Below, piece by piece: positions 57,136 through 64,000 of a stretch of 64,000 bases of DNA. The notes beneath the pieces are model-generated. The model was not told the origin of the DNA. It ran no database searches and worked only from the letters and a program-made list of their open reading frames with translations. Source of the stretch: Methylovulum sp. (GTDB lineage: Bacteria > Pseudomonadota > Gammaproteobacteria > Methylococcales > Methylomonadaceae); contig JAQTQZ010000017.1 in assembly GCA_028712695.1 (NCBI GenBank), forward strand, positions 1 to 64,000. The letters run 5' to 3'. The translations under genes were made by a program, and so were the position numbers. Each line of letters starts with the position of its first letter. The stretch's first letter is position 1.

Positions 57136-57292
57136 CACACGCCCCCGAAAATCTTAGCGTTCATACTGGCAACCACGTTGCTTACATGCCCGTCCGATAG
57201 GTGGCTGTACCTTTTGACCATACTTAAGGTTTTATGCCCTAGGATTTCGGCTATTTCGGCAAGGCTTGCCCCGTTCATGGCAAGATAGATTG
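57135..57292 (-). pseudogene. Tyrosine recombinase C-terminal remnant
   Basis: A frame on the minus strand reads YLAMNGASLAEIAEILGHKT, LSMVKRYSHLSDGHVSNVV and ASMNAKIFGGV then stop. It contains the LGHKT His motif and the catalytic Tyr of a phage integrase. The rest is missing, replaced by higA, whose stop abuts it. It is a different protein from the P4-type integrase at the element end, so the element carries traces of an older integrase. Confidence 0.85.
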
Positions 57293-57586
57293 TTATGCCG
57301 CGTGTCTATCAAGCGGCTTGATAGTCGGGCGTGGTTTTTGTCTGGCTTGCCAGAGGTCGTATTCTGCCTGCATACGCACCCAACTTTCGGCGGTGGGGCC
57401 GTTCATCCATACCTCAAGCCGAATTGCCATATCCGCACTGATAGCCGCGCGGCCATTGATAACGCGAGACAAGGCAACACGCGACACGCCAAGTTGTGCG
57501 GCGGCTTCAGTCACGCCGATACCCAACTCTGGTAAAACATCTTCCTTCAAAATACTGCCCGGATGGGGCGGGTTAAACATAGTCAT
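57293..57586 (-). CDS. higA: HigA-family antitoxin
   Basis: The 97-residue protein has [20 protein letters not shown] and a Cro/C1 [23 protein letters not shown], then [16 protein letters not shown]. It neutralises HigB and represses the operon. I use ATG 57586, behind AGGTG; a GTG at 57595 is an alternative. It lies four to thirteen bases after higB, the reverse (toxin-first) order normal for higBA. Confidence 0.93.
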   Translation of the reverse strand: MTMFNPPHPGSILKEDVLPELGIGVTEAAAQLGVSRVALSRVINGRAAISADMAIRLEVWMNGPTAESWVRMQAEYDLWQARQKPRPTIKPLDRHAA

Positions 57587-57598
57587 ATCGAACACCTG

Positions 57599-57877
57599 TT
57601 AGTGATAGTCTTGATAATCGACCAAGATTGCATCTTCGCCTTCAAACCTGAAAGTAAGCCGCCAATTGCCGTTTACTTTTACTGCCCAATGTTCGGCTAG
57701 TTCGCCTTTCAGTTGATGCAGTTTCCAGCCTGCAACATCCATTTCAAGCGGGCTTTTGACGGCATTAAGCAGCGTCAATTGCCTAGCCAGCTTAGCCCCG
57801 TGTTCTGCCGCAATACCTGCTTTCGAACCGGTTTCAAAAAATTGCTGAATGCCTTTGTGCCGGAAACTCTTAATCAT
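57599..57877 (-). CDS. higB: HigB-family toxin (RelE-fold RNase)
   Basis: The 92-residue basic protein starts MIKSFRHKGIQQFFETGSKAGI and ends WAVKVNGNWRLTFRFEGEDAILVDYQDYH, the conserved active region (Arg, Tyr and His) of RelE-like HigB. It cleaves ribosome-bound mRNA. With HigA it forms an addiction module that can stabilise the island. Confidence 0.93.
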   Translation of the reverse strand: MIKSFRHKGIQQFFETGSKAGIAAEHGAKLARQLTLLNAVKSPLEMDVAGWKLHQLKGELAEHWAVKVNGNWRLTFRFEGEDAILVDYQDYH

Positions 57878-57916
57878 AATAAAGTGTATCTCGACGCTTT
57901 ACGGTTTACAAATATT

Positions 57917-59245
57917 TTATTTAACGACACGCAAACCCTGTACACCCTGAGACTGGTTAAACTCGATTCCGGCTTGCTCTAACATCCAGGCTTCTATCTT
58001 GATATGCCACATCCGCAACAGGTCGAGGGGGCGGCGGATATAATTTTGTTCCCGCACACCTTGCGGCTTGTGTCCCTGTATTTGGGCGGCGATTCCGGCG
58101 GGGGTTTCTGTCCATTCGCTTAATGTTGCAAAACTTCGGCGTAAACCGTGCAAGGTCATATCCAGCCCGGCAATAGCACACGCCTCATTATGTGCAATGC
58201 GTGGCTCAGTCAGATGACCAGATGCGGCGGTAGGGCTTGAGAATACCCACACATTACGGCGCGGCAATGCAGCCAGCAAGTGCGCCACATAAGGCGTTAG
58301 TGGAATGATGCGGAAGTCCTCAACCTTGTCATGTATGGTTAATTTATTCCACTGAAAATCTACATCCACCCAGCGAAGGGCGGCCAATTCTTCACGGCGG
58401 GAACCGGTCAGTAATAAGCATTGCAGGTATGCGCTGATAACAGGGTTGCCGATTTGCTTAACGGCGGCGAACCATGCGGGCAATTGTTCACGCTGTAACA
58501 CGTCATCTTTAACCTTGGCTTTACCCAGGCTTTCGCGGGCGTCTTTGCTTTTCGCGGCGTTGGTCGTCACGATTGCTTTATAAGCGGGATGTCTAGCGCA
58601 CCAAAAAAGGAACGCTTTCAATAATCGTAGCGAAAGGCGGGCGCGTGTCGGCCTCGTCTCAGCTTCCAGTTTTGCCCACTCTTCCACCCGCTCCGGTGTC
58701 AGGTCTATAAGCCGAACTGTTGCCAGTGATGCGAGCGTACCCGGTTTGGTAAGCTCCGTACTACGGCTTCGCACTGCGCCGCCGGGGTGCATATCTTTTT
58801 CGTGGTCATGGTAATGACTCTCTGACCATTTCGGTTTTCGTGCGGCGATATATTCAGCCCATGCCATCGCAACAGTGACCGATTCACGGGCTTCCTGCAT
58901 CGCAAGCGCGGCGGCTTCCGCTTCCTTAGCTAGTTTCGCGGCTTCCTTGGCTGCCTGTTTATCTGATTTCACTTCGCGCGGGTCGTCGCCATTGTCTATC
59001 ATGATTTGTAAGCGGCGGGCTTCGGTTTGGGCTTCTTGAATGCTCCACACGCTAAGCTTACCGATTGTAATCCGCATAGTTTTACCTTTAACTTTTGACT
59101 GATAAATGTAAACTTTTGCGGTTGAATTTGGTGTTGCCCGAATACCTAGCCCCGGCACTTCTGAACACCATAAAAAATCCTGAGTCTTGGATTCATCACA
59201 CTTAAAGCCTGCAATCCTTCCGGCTGTTAGCTTAACTTTTGCCAT
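57917..59245 (-). CDS. int: P4-type site-specific integrase of the element
   Basis: The 442-residue protein starts at ATG 59245 (MAKVKLTAGRIAGFKCDESK). It has an N-terminal DUF4102 arm-binding domain, a core-binding domain (about 130-225) and a catalytic domain with LTGSRREELAALRW (Arg), HGLRRSFATL (His-x-x-Arg), GHKPQG (His) and QNYIRR (Tyr). The gene sits 169 bases inside attR and the adjacent TTGTAACC sites precede it. It probably integrates at the tRNA-Lys 3' end. Confidence 0.95.
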   Translation of the reverse strand: MAKVKLTAGRIAGFKCDESKTQDFLWCSEVPGLGIRATPNSTAKVYIYQSKVKGKTMRITIGKLSVWSIQEAQTEARRLQIMIDNGDDPREVKSDKQAAKEAAKLAKEAEAAALAMQEARESVTVAMAWAEYIAARKPKWSESHYHDHEKDMHPGGAVRSRSTELTKPGTLASLATVRLIDLTPERVEEWAKLEAETRPTRARLSLRLLKAFLFWCARHPAYKAIVTTNAAKSKDARESLGKAKVKDDVLQREQLPAWFAAVKQIGNPVISAYLQCLLLTGSRREELAALRWVDVDFQWNKLTIHDKVEDFRIIPLTPYVAHLLAALPRRNVWVFSSPTAASGHLTEPRIAHNEACAIAGLDMTLHGLRRSFATLSEWTETPAGIAAQIQGHKPQGVREQNYIRRPLDLLRMWHIKIEAWMLEQAGIEFNQSQGVQGLRVVK

Positions 59246-59262
59246 GAAATACCCCCTAAAAT

Positions 59263-59281
59263 TTGTAACCGATTTGTAACC
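59263..59281 (-). promoter_or_regulatory. Right integrase arm-type sites
   Basis: Two TTGTAACC units 11 bases apart (59263-59270 and 59274-59281), matching the pair near attL. They overlap the region just before the int start, so they may also couple integrase binding to its own expression. Confidence 0.6.
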
Positions 59282-59413
59282 AGAATTACAGTATATAGGT
59301 GAATATAAATCAACACAACAAACAAAGGGTTTATTAACAACATATTGATTTTTATTAAAATAGTTGTTTTTATGAATGGCAATCAACACCAATAAACGCC
59401 TACTTGTTAGGAT

Positions 59414-59457
59414 TCTTAATCCATAGGTCTATGGTTCGAATCCCTAACACCCCACCA
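59414..59457 (+). repeat. attR direct repeat (partial tRNA-Lys)
   Basis: This repeats the last 44 bases of tRNA-Lys, including the CCA, with one substitution (CTATGG for CTAGGG). It is the other side of the element; upstream bases do not form a tRNA. Confidence 0.93.
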
Positions 59458-59670
59458 ATACTTTCAATGCCTTACAAGATTTTCTCTCAGGTCTTTTTCT
59501 TAGCCTACAGCAAATCTGTCACTGCATTCTTTGCTCTTTGTTTTCCCTGCACGTGATATGCCTGATATTAAGGCATGGGCACTGTAAAACAGCAGCCAAT
59601 ATTTCCCATAGAATCAAAGTTGTGGCAAACCAATAACCCTAGAAATCAACTGAAAATCATTTGGCATTAT

Positions 59671-60879
59671 CTATGGCGCATTTTCAAGGTTATTTGACAC
59701 TTTAGAAGCCGACAACACCCTGTTGGAGCCGATATTGCCGTTGAATTTGTTGACCACATCCACGATTTCCTGACTTTGGAACGACATTTTTTGCGTTATT
59801 GCCGACATTACCCTCAAAGAATTTGGCTCGTCGATTTTAGACAACCAATCTTCTAAATTTCTGGCCCCCTCCGCCGGCGCTTTTTGTGCCCAATCCACTA
59901 TCTTTTGGGTTGCCTCGGGCGAACCTATTTCTGCCAAGGCATTGCCGCTGACTTCAAATGCCGGTGTCCCCGGCGGCTCTTGCACAAACCAAGTGTCCAA
60001 AACTCCAACGGCATTGGGATTACGTATCTGCGGAATAGCATTGAAAGCAACCTCCTGCTTGATACGGCGGGTTGCTTCCGTATCGTTATTTTTATTGTTC
60101 CCTGACAGGGTGAGTAATAATTGCTTGACGCCTTCCGGCGCGCCTACTTGTGCGATGGCTATGCCGACCGCCGTCAAAAAAGCTTGGTCGCTGTTTCCAA
60201 GGTTTGTCCAAGCGGCTTCCAAGACAGGGGAAAGCTCCTCATGAAATGTCCCATCCCATTGATTATCCCCAATATGGGAGATTGCTTGTAAAACTAAAAT
60301 ACGCATCGGGGAGGCCGTTTCCTGCCCAGCCAAATCAACCAACTGGTTAAGTGATTCAGGGGTGGCGATGTCCGCCAACAGATCAAGCAAAAGGGCTTTA
60401 TTTTGGAGCGGCAAGTCAGGCTTCGACAGCAAGCTGTAAATGCTTCGATAAATTTCGGGATGGGGGTATTTACGCAGGCCTTCTGCAAGCAGCATCCCGA
60501 TAATGGGGATTTGCTGAAATTCAGAACGGCTCAACAGCAATTTCCAACTTTGCCATAATTGTGCAGTTGTTTGGTGCTGAAAATCTATGCCGATAAGCCC
60601 ATTATTTTTACTGGATTTTGCAGCTGAAACGCCACTATTTAACGGAAATTTCCTCTCTGCCGCATAAAAATCCGCATTAAGCGCATCCGAGCTATTTTTT
60701 ACGATAGCGTTAACCCTTCCTTTCGTAGCAGGAGCGTTTTCCCATTGCCCCCTTCCGGCACCTTCGTGCTGGCTTATGGGCAAATAGTCAGCACGCCAGC
60801 ACTGTACACCCAGAATCAGGGCAAACAATAGGCAAACCATAGCAAGGACAAACCGGGGGCTCACCTTTCTGTCCACCAC
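59671..60879 (-). CDS. Anchored HEAT-like repeat protein
   Basis: The 402-residue product has one N-terminal membrane segment (about residues 9-28, VLAMVCLLFALILGVQCW). A disordered linker precedes repeated helical pairs from about residue 110 onward: NKALLLDLLADIATPESLNQLVDLAGQET; DQAFLTAVGIAIAQVGAPEGVKQLL; EVSGNALAEIGSPEATQKIV. This is a HEAT/armadillo-type scaffold for protein binding. The function is unknown. The gene starts 19 bases before the stop of the preceding gene, so the two are coupled. Confidence 0.65.
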   Translation of the reverse strand: MVDRKVSPRFVLAMVCLLFALILGVQCWRADYLPISQHEGAGRGQWENAPATKGRVNAIVKNSSDALNADFYAAERKFPLNSGVSAAKSSKNNGLIGIDFQHQTTAQLWQSWKLLLSRSEFQQIPIIGMLLAEGLRKYPHPEIYRSIYSLLSKPDLPLQNKALLLDLLADIATPESLNQLVDLAGQETASPMRILVLQAISHIGDNQWDGTFHEELSPVLEAAWTNLGNSDQAFLTAVGIAIAQVGAPEGVKQLLLTLSGNNKNNDTEATRRIKQEVAFNAIPQIRNPNAVGVLDTWFVQEPPGTPAFEVSGNALAEIGSPEATQKIVDWAQKAPAEGARNLEDWLSKIDEPNSLRVMSAITQKMSFQSQEIVDVVNKFNGNIGSNRVLSASKVSNNLENAP

Positions 60880-61802
60880 ATTTGGGTCAATTGGGCAAGA
60901 CCTGCACTGATTTTACCAACTTGCTCCGGATTTGCCTGTAGCGTCACCAATCCGGCTGTGCCAATCGGCAACACTCCCTGCTGCAAGGGTTCAAGACCTG
61001 TATTATCGCCATCATAGAGCGCCAACAATCCGACTGCATCACTGTGCTCGGCGGCGTCAGTCCCTAACCAGCCCAGCGCTGCTAATGACGCGCTGGACTG
61101 GCTCACCACGGTCAAGCTGATATTGGGATGACGGCTTAACACCCCCAATACCGCCGCCCTAACTTCATGCGCCAAATTTCCGGCGGCAATATCGTCCAGT
61201 GTATTCCCACCAGTTTCGGTAACTTGCAACCCCCTAGCCTCAGCACCCTGGACAAGCATGTCGTAATAACCGAAAGCAACACGATAGCAATAGACTTTAT
61301 TGTCGGGATCAAAAGAATCCTTGCCCAACACCACGCCGCCATACACAACCGGACAAAGGTTGTTAAAGTGCTGTTTGGCGAATTCGTTCCATACTGTGTG
61401 CCGAAACCCTTTGCCGTGCAGTAGCAGCAAGACCTTGGCCGGTGCGGCGCGCGCTTTAGCTTTGGCAAAATGTGCCACCACACTGGCATTTTCTTCGGCT
61501 GTAAGTGTGCAAAGCGGGCCGATGGTGTTTTTACAAGCCCCTTCCCAACCCTTAAAACGGTAAGCTTTATCAGCTAACGCGAACAAACTGACAACGGTTT
61601 GCGGGAAGGCCTGAATCACGCAATGCGGCATACAGTCCATATCACCCGGCACACTGGCAACACGCCCACCCTCACCGTCAGCCACCCGGACATCCAAGGT
61701 AACAGCCATACTCTGGTGCGGGTACGCCGCAACAACTGGCGCAAACAACAATAGCCTACCCAACCCCTTAAAAAAGCGAAGAAAATAGCGGTATTTTTTC
61801 AT
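60861..61802 (-). CDS. Exported protein with InlB-B-like repeat and hydrolase-like core
   Basis: The 313-residue product has a signal peptide. Residues 40-105 form a beta-grasp repeat of the divergent InlB B type (GRVASVPGDMDC, FKGWEGACKN, CTLTAEENASVVAHFA). The second part resembles an alpha/beta hydrolase, with KVLLLLHGKGFRH near residue 120 and the elbow VVSQSSASLAALG, which lacks the usual G-x-S-x-G and may be a changed nucleophile. There are no close functional clues. The overlap with the HEAT-like gene suggests a shared role. Confidence 0.6.
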   Translation of the reverse strand: MKKYRYFLRFFKGLGRLLLFAPVVAAYPHQSMAVTLDVRVADGEGGRVASVPGDMDCMPHCVIQAFPQTVVSLFALADKAYRFKGWEGACKNTIGPLCTLTAEENASVVAHFAKAKARAAPAKVLLLLHGKGFRHTVWNEFAKQHFNNLCPVVYGGVVLGKDSFDPDNKVYCYRVAFGYYDMLVQGAEARGLQVTETGGNTLDDIAAGNLAHEVRAAVLGVLSRHPNISLTVVSQSSASLAALGWLGTDAAEHSDAVGLLALYDGDNTGLEPLQQGVLPIGTAGLVTLQANPEQVGKISAGLAQLTQMWWTER

Positions 61803-62144
61803 AATTTAACTCTTCTGATGCCCTCATTAATTGCATAATACCGGACAAAACGTTGTTCAGCGAGCAAGTTTTCCCGTTAACATTTCATTAACCAGTGCTG
61901 ATGTATCCTATCGCTGCTTAAGCGGTTTCAAGGTGTTGAAACCCATCTTTTGCTGTTGGCCACCATTGGACTTAGACAATGGTCTGCGAGGAATTGGCTA
62001 CAAAGACACTCCCAATAAAAAGGCGTGGCACCTTACTTAAGAGGCATTGATGAAATTACACAACCACCCAAAATGGCTGAAAGCCGCCTTGTGTTAATCG
62101 AACCTTTAATCTAACAACACTTTAATACCAAACAGGAAAACAAC
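61803..62144. other. Intergenic region between divergent genes
   Basis: About 340 bases. It holds the promoters for both neighbours. A frame of 69 codons from 61831 has no recognisable content. No clear palindromes are seen. Confidence 0.4.
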
Positions 62145-62597
62145 ATGAGCAACACCAAAACAAATCTGCGCCTTATTTTTTCACTACTGATGCTATTAAC
62201 AACATCAGCAATGGCCCAGAACCATGCGGTCGAAATCAATATAGGCGGCAAAGGGCCTGCTGTCGATGGATTCGCTTTTGACACTGTCCGGCAAGTTATT
62301 GGACACGCGGTGGCGAACGGCGTTGTTGATAAATTTATTGTCAACAATTATGGTGTCGAAGGCGGTTTTTCGGCCTGCGCGCAAACGTCGGCAAGAACGA
62401 AGGGATTTGTTGCTTTTGTACAGCAGTTGCATACTATTGTCCCTAATCCTAACACTACTTTTTATTCGGTGCGCCTGGCTACGGCCTGCACCGAAAATGT
62501 GACCTTTTGTGCGCAAGATGTATATCAATGTCCCGATGGCTCCTATGTTAGCCGCGTCCCCCCAACTTGCAATTTTACCCCTTGTCCGAGCAAATAA
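62145..62597 (+). CDS. Small exported protein with Cys-rich tail
   Basis: The 150-residue protein has a signal peptide (MSNTKTNLRLIFSLLMLLTT ending AMAQNH). The N-terminal part has a charged/hydrophobic domain (DTVRQVIGHAVANGVVDKFIV). The C-terminal 35 residues have a compact six-Cys pattern: FCAQDVYQCPDGSYVSR, TCNFTPCP, similar to short disulphide knots in bacterial secreted proteins. The function is unknown. ACAGGAAAACAAC precedes the start. It is 320 bases before the two-component genes. Confidence 0.65.
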   Translation: MSNTKTNLRLIFSLLMLLTTSAMAQNHAVEINIGGKGPAVDGFAFDTVRQVIGHAVANGVVDKFIVNNYGVEGGFSACAQTSARTKGFVAFVQQLHTIVPNPNTTFYSVRLATACTENVTFCAQDVYQCPDGSYVSRVPPTCNFTPCPSK

Positions 62598-62737
62598 TTT
62601 TCTGATCAGAAAGGTTTTTCAGCTTGCCCTAAGCCAAGTTGCTGGCGCAGACCGATAAGGCACATGGATGCGCCTCAAAATGGAATCAACGCTTGAAACG
62701 GCAAGCACATGCTGTCAAGTGGCTCTTTCTTCAAGTC

Positions 62738-62758
62738 GGACGGGGTTAATCCCCGTCC
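62738..62758. repeat. Perfect hairpin GGACGGGG-TTAAT-CCCCGTCC
   Basis: The 8-bp stem with a five-base loop lies between the Cys-rich protein gene and the response regulator. There is no T-run, so it is not a typical intrinsic terminator. It might be a small repeat. Confidence 0.5.
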
Positions 62759-62920
62759 ATGACGATTGCTAGACAGCTTCTCTCCTTATAGTAATCAAAC
62801 CAAAATGGCATAGGTGCCAAATGTACCGGTTTAAGGTAATAATACCGCCTAACCTGTGCAGGAGCGTTGTACCTAGCCCCCAGCATCTTTTTTTGATTGC
62901 AGCCCTTTTATATTCCCACT

Positions 62921-63586
62921 ATGCGTATTTTGATTATCGAAGACGAAGCAGGTATCCGCGCCCCAATCCGTAGGCAACTCGAAAAAGAAGGCTACCAAGT
63001 CGATGAAACCGGGGATGGTCAAGAAGGTTTTTATTTTGCCACCGAATACCCGGTGGATGCCGCTATTATCGACTTGGGCCTACCCGGCCTTCCCGGCCTT
63101 GAAATCATCAAGCGGTTGCGCCAACAGGGCAGTAACCTGCCCATCCTTGTACTCACCGCACGCGGACGTTGGCAAGAACGGGTTGAGGGGCTCGAAGCCG
63201 GGGCGGATGACTATCTGGCGAAACCCTTCCAAATGGAAGAGCTCTCCGCACGCCTCAAGGCATTAATGCGTAGGGTCATCGGCGCCCCACAATCCCTACT
63301 CAACTGTGGTTACCTGGCAATCAATCTGGAAACGCAACGCGCAACGGTTGACGGCGTTGCTATAGAACTCACCAACTTTGAATATCGGATGCTGGAATAT
63401 CTGGCTAAACAGCAAGGCAAAATCATTTCCAAAGATGAGCTCAGCAGCTACCTTTACCCTCATGACACCGACCCGGAAAGTAATGTGCTGACGGTCTTAA
63501 TGGGACGTTTACGGCGTAAACTTGATCCTAAAGGTAACCGCCAACCCATTGAAACCTTACATGGCCGGGGTTACCGGCTGTTATAA
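62921..63586 (+). CDS. OmpR/PhoP-family response regulator
   Basis: The 221-residue protein has a receiver domain with IIEDEAG (acidic pocket), phosphorylation site DLGLPGLPG (Asp near residue 52), LTARGRWQER and AKPFQ (Lys). A C-terminal winged helix binds DNA (ELTNFEYRMLEYLAKQQGKI, NVLTVLMGRLRRKL). Start ATG 62921 gives MRILIIEDEAG. The partner kinase begins directly after it. The signal is unknown. Confidence 0.93.
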   Translation: MRILIIEDEAGIRAPIRRQLEKEGYQVDETGDGQEGFYFATEYPVDAAIIDLGLPGLPGLEIIKRLRQQGSNLPILVLTARGRWQERVEGLEAGADDYLAKPFQMEELSARLKALMRRVIGAPQSLLNCGYLAINLETQRATVDGVAIELTNFEYRMLEYLAKQQGKIISKDELSSYLYPHDTDPESNVLTVLMGRLRRKLDPKGNRQPIETLHGRGYRLL

Positions 63587-64000
63587 ATGGTCAACTCGCT
63601 GTATCTCAGGCTCAACCTTAGCGCCATCCTGATCCTGCTCATTTTCCTGGCCGCCACGGGTGCCGTTCTGGATAATGCCTTTGTGGAAAGCGCCCGTTCA
63701 TCCTTGCGGGAACGCATGTTAGGTCAAATTTACCAACTGTTAACCGTATCCGTGATAGAGGAAACCGGGCAGCTCATCATGCCACTGCCGACCCATCTGC
63801 CCTATTCACAACTCGCCCTGCCGGATTCCGGCCTTTACGCATTCATCGGCAACAACAGTACCGATAACTTGTTATGGCGGTCACCATCTTTAAATAACCA
63901 ACAGCCACCGCAACCGCCAGCACTGCAAGTGGGCGAAAAACATTGGGCAGATGTGCGAATGAAGGATGGTAAGGCGTATTACCTACTTGGCTTCGGCTTC
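63587..64000 (+). CDS. Histidine kinase, N-terminal part, cut by window end
   Basis: ATG 63587 follows the regulator stop immediately. The visible 138 residues have a first membrane helix (SLYLRLNLSAILILLIFLAA) and a periplasmic sensor portion (SARSSLRERMLGQIYQLLTV, MPLPTHLPYSQLALPDSGLY), then a continuing domain with PhoQ-like features. HAMP, dimerisation and ATPase domains would lie beyond the window. It is the likely partner of the OmpR-type regulator. Confidence 0.82.
   Translation, partial: MVNSLYLRLNLSAILILLIFLAATGAVLDNAFVESARSSLRERMLGQIYQLLTVSVIEETGQLIMPLPTHLPYSQLALPDSGLYAFIGNNSTDNLLWRSPSLNNQQPPQPPALQVGEKHWADVRMKDGKAYYLLGFGF

Larger units (their letters stand above)
52352..59457. mobile_element. 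tRNA-Lys-integrated element of about 7.1 kb
   Basis: Direct repeats of 44 bases (one mismatch) at 52352-52395 and 59414-59457 define attL and attR. A P4-type integrase lies next to attR. All visible genes run leftward: integrase, higBA, a 552-residue fusion protein, excisionase-like and HTH proteins, a winged-helix protein, a ribbon-helix-helix-like protein and a small-terminase-like HTH protein. There are no capsid, tail, portal, large-terminase, relaxase or conjugation genes. It is a satellite-like or decayed genomic island. Confidence 0.92.

Overview
The window looks like chromosomal DNA of a gammaproteobacterium, most likely a Methylococcales methanotroph. This rests on the housekeeping gene orders (thrS-infC-rpmI-rplT-pheST-ihfA; tRNA-fMet-rimP-nusA-infB-rbfA-truB-rpsO-pnp; sdhCDAB-sdhE; trpDC) combined with a SmbP-type periplasmic His-rich protein, an HPP membrane protein, a DUF3240-linked heavy-metal RND pump and a partial methionine-salvage cluster. 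No methane-oxidation gene is present, so the order-level placement is inference.

Layout. 1-1.4 kb is mobile-element wreckage (frameshifted IS3 transposase, tyrosine-recombinase tail) beside tRNA-Pro(GGG). 1.9-9.2 kb is the thrS...ihfA translation operon on the minus strand; it has a clear sigma70 promoter, an attenuator-like hairpin before thrS, an AUC start for infC and structured leaders before rpmI and pheS. 9.3-11.7 kb holds a VanX-like dipeptidase, a small alpha/beta hydrolase and a Gfo/Idh/MocA oxidoreductase. 11.7-15.2 kb is a compact module: a SufR-like regulator with C-terminal cysteines diverges from truncated haemoglobin, ferredoxin-reductase and HPP-CBS genes. 15.3-20.8 kb has ssb, a Pro/Tyr-rich lipoprotein, mtnBDC, a DUF475 membrane protein, an amidase and smbP. 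21-23 kb is a repeat-rich scar: decayed brnTA toxin-antitoxin genes, long palindromes, a REP unit and a broken RAYT transposase. 23.4-31.2 kb carries a polysaccharide deacetylase and a heavy-metal RND operon. 31.5-36 kb has a large secreted protein flanked by a short direct repeat, an M23 peptidase and anmK. 36-52.1 kb is housekeeping on the minus strand (erpA, pnp to tRNA-fMet, DUF2914, trpCD, sdh).

52.35-59.46 kb is an integrative element of about 7 kb in the 3' end of tRNA-Lys(CTT). It is bounded by 44-nt direct repeats and has paired integrase arm-type sites at both ends, a P4-type integrase, higBA, small HTH/RHH regulators and an unrecognised 552-residue fusion protein. It has no structural or large-terminase genes. 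A palindrome, CTGTTTA-N6-TAAACAG, recurs in intergenic DNA and three times inside the coding sequence of a probable ribbon-helix-helix protein, which may be its binder. A 33-bp copy of the 3' end of a relic integrase gene lies inside the 552-residue ORF and marks a gene-fusion joint.

59.7-64 kb contains two overlapping secreted or anchored proteins, a small Cys-rich exported protein and an OmpR-type response regulator followed by a histidine kinase cut by the window end.

The most notable candidates are (i) the element with its intragenic operator/iteron array and recombined fusion gene and (ii) the SufR-like/haemoglobin/reductase/HPP-CBS cluster, which reads as a nitric-oxide or redox stress module with a possible nitrite channel.
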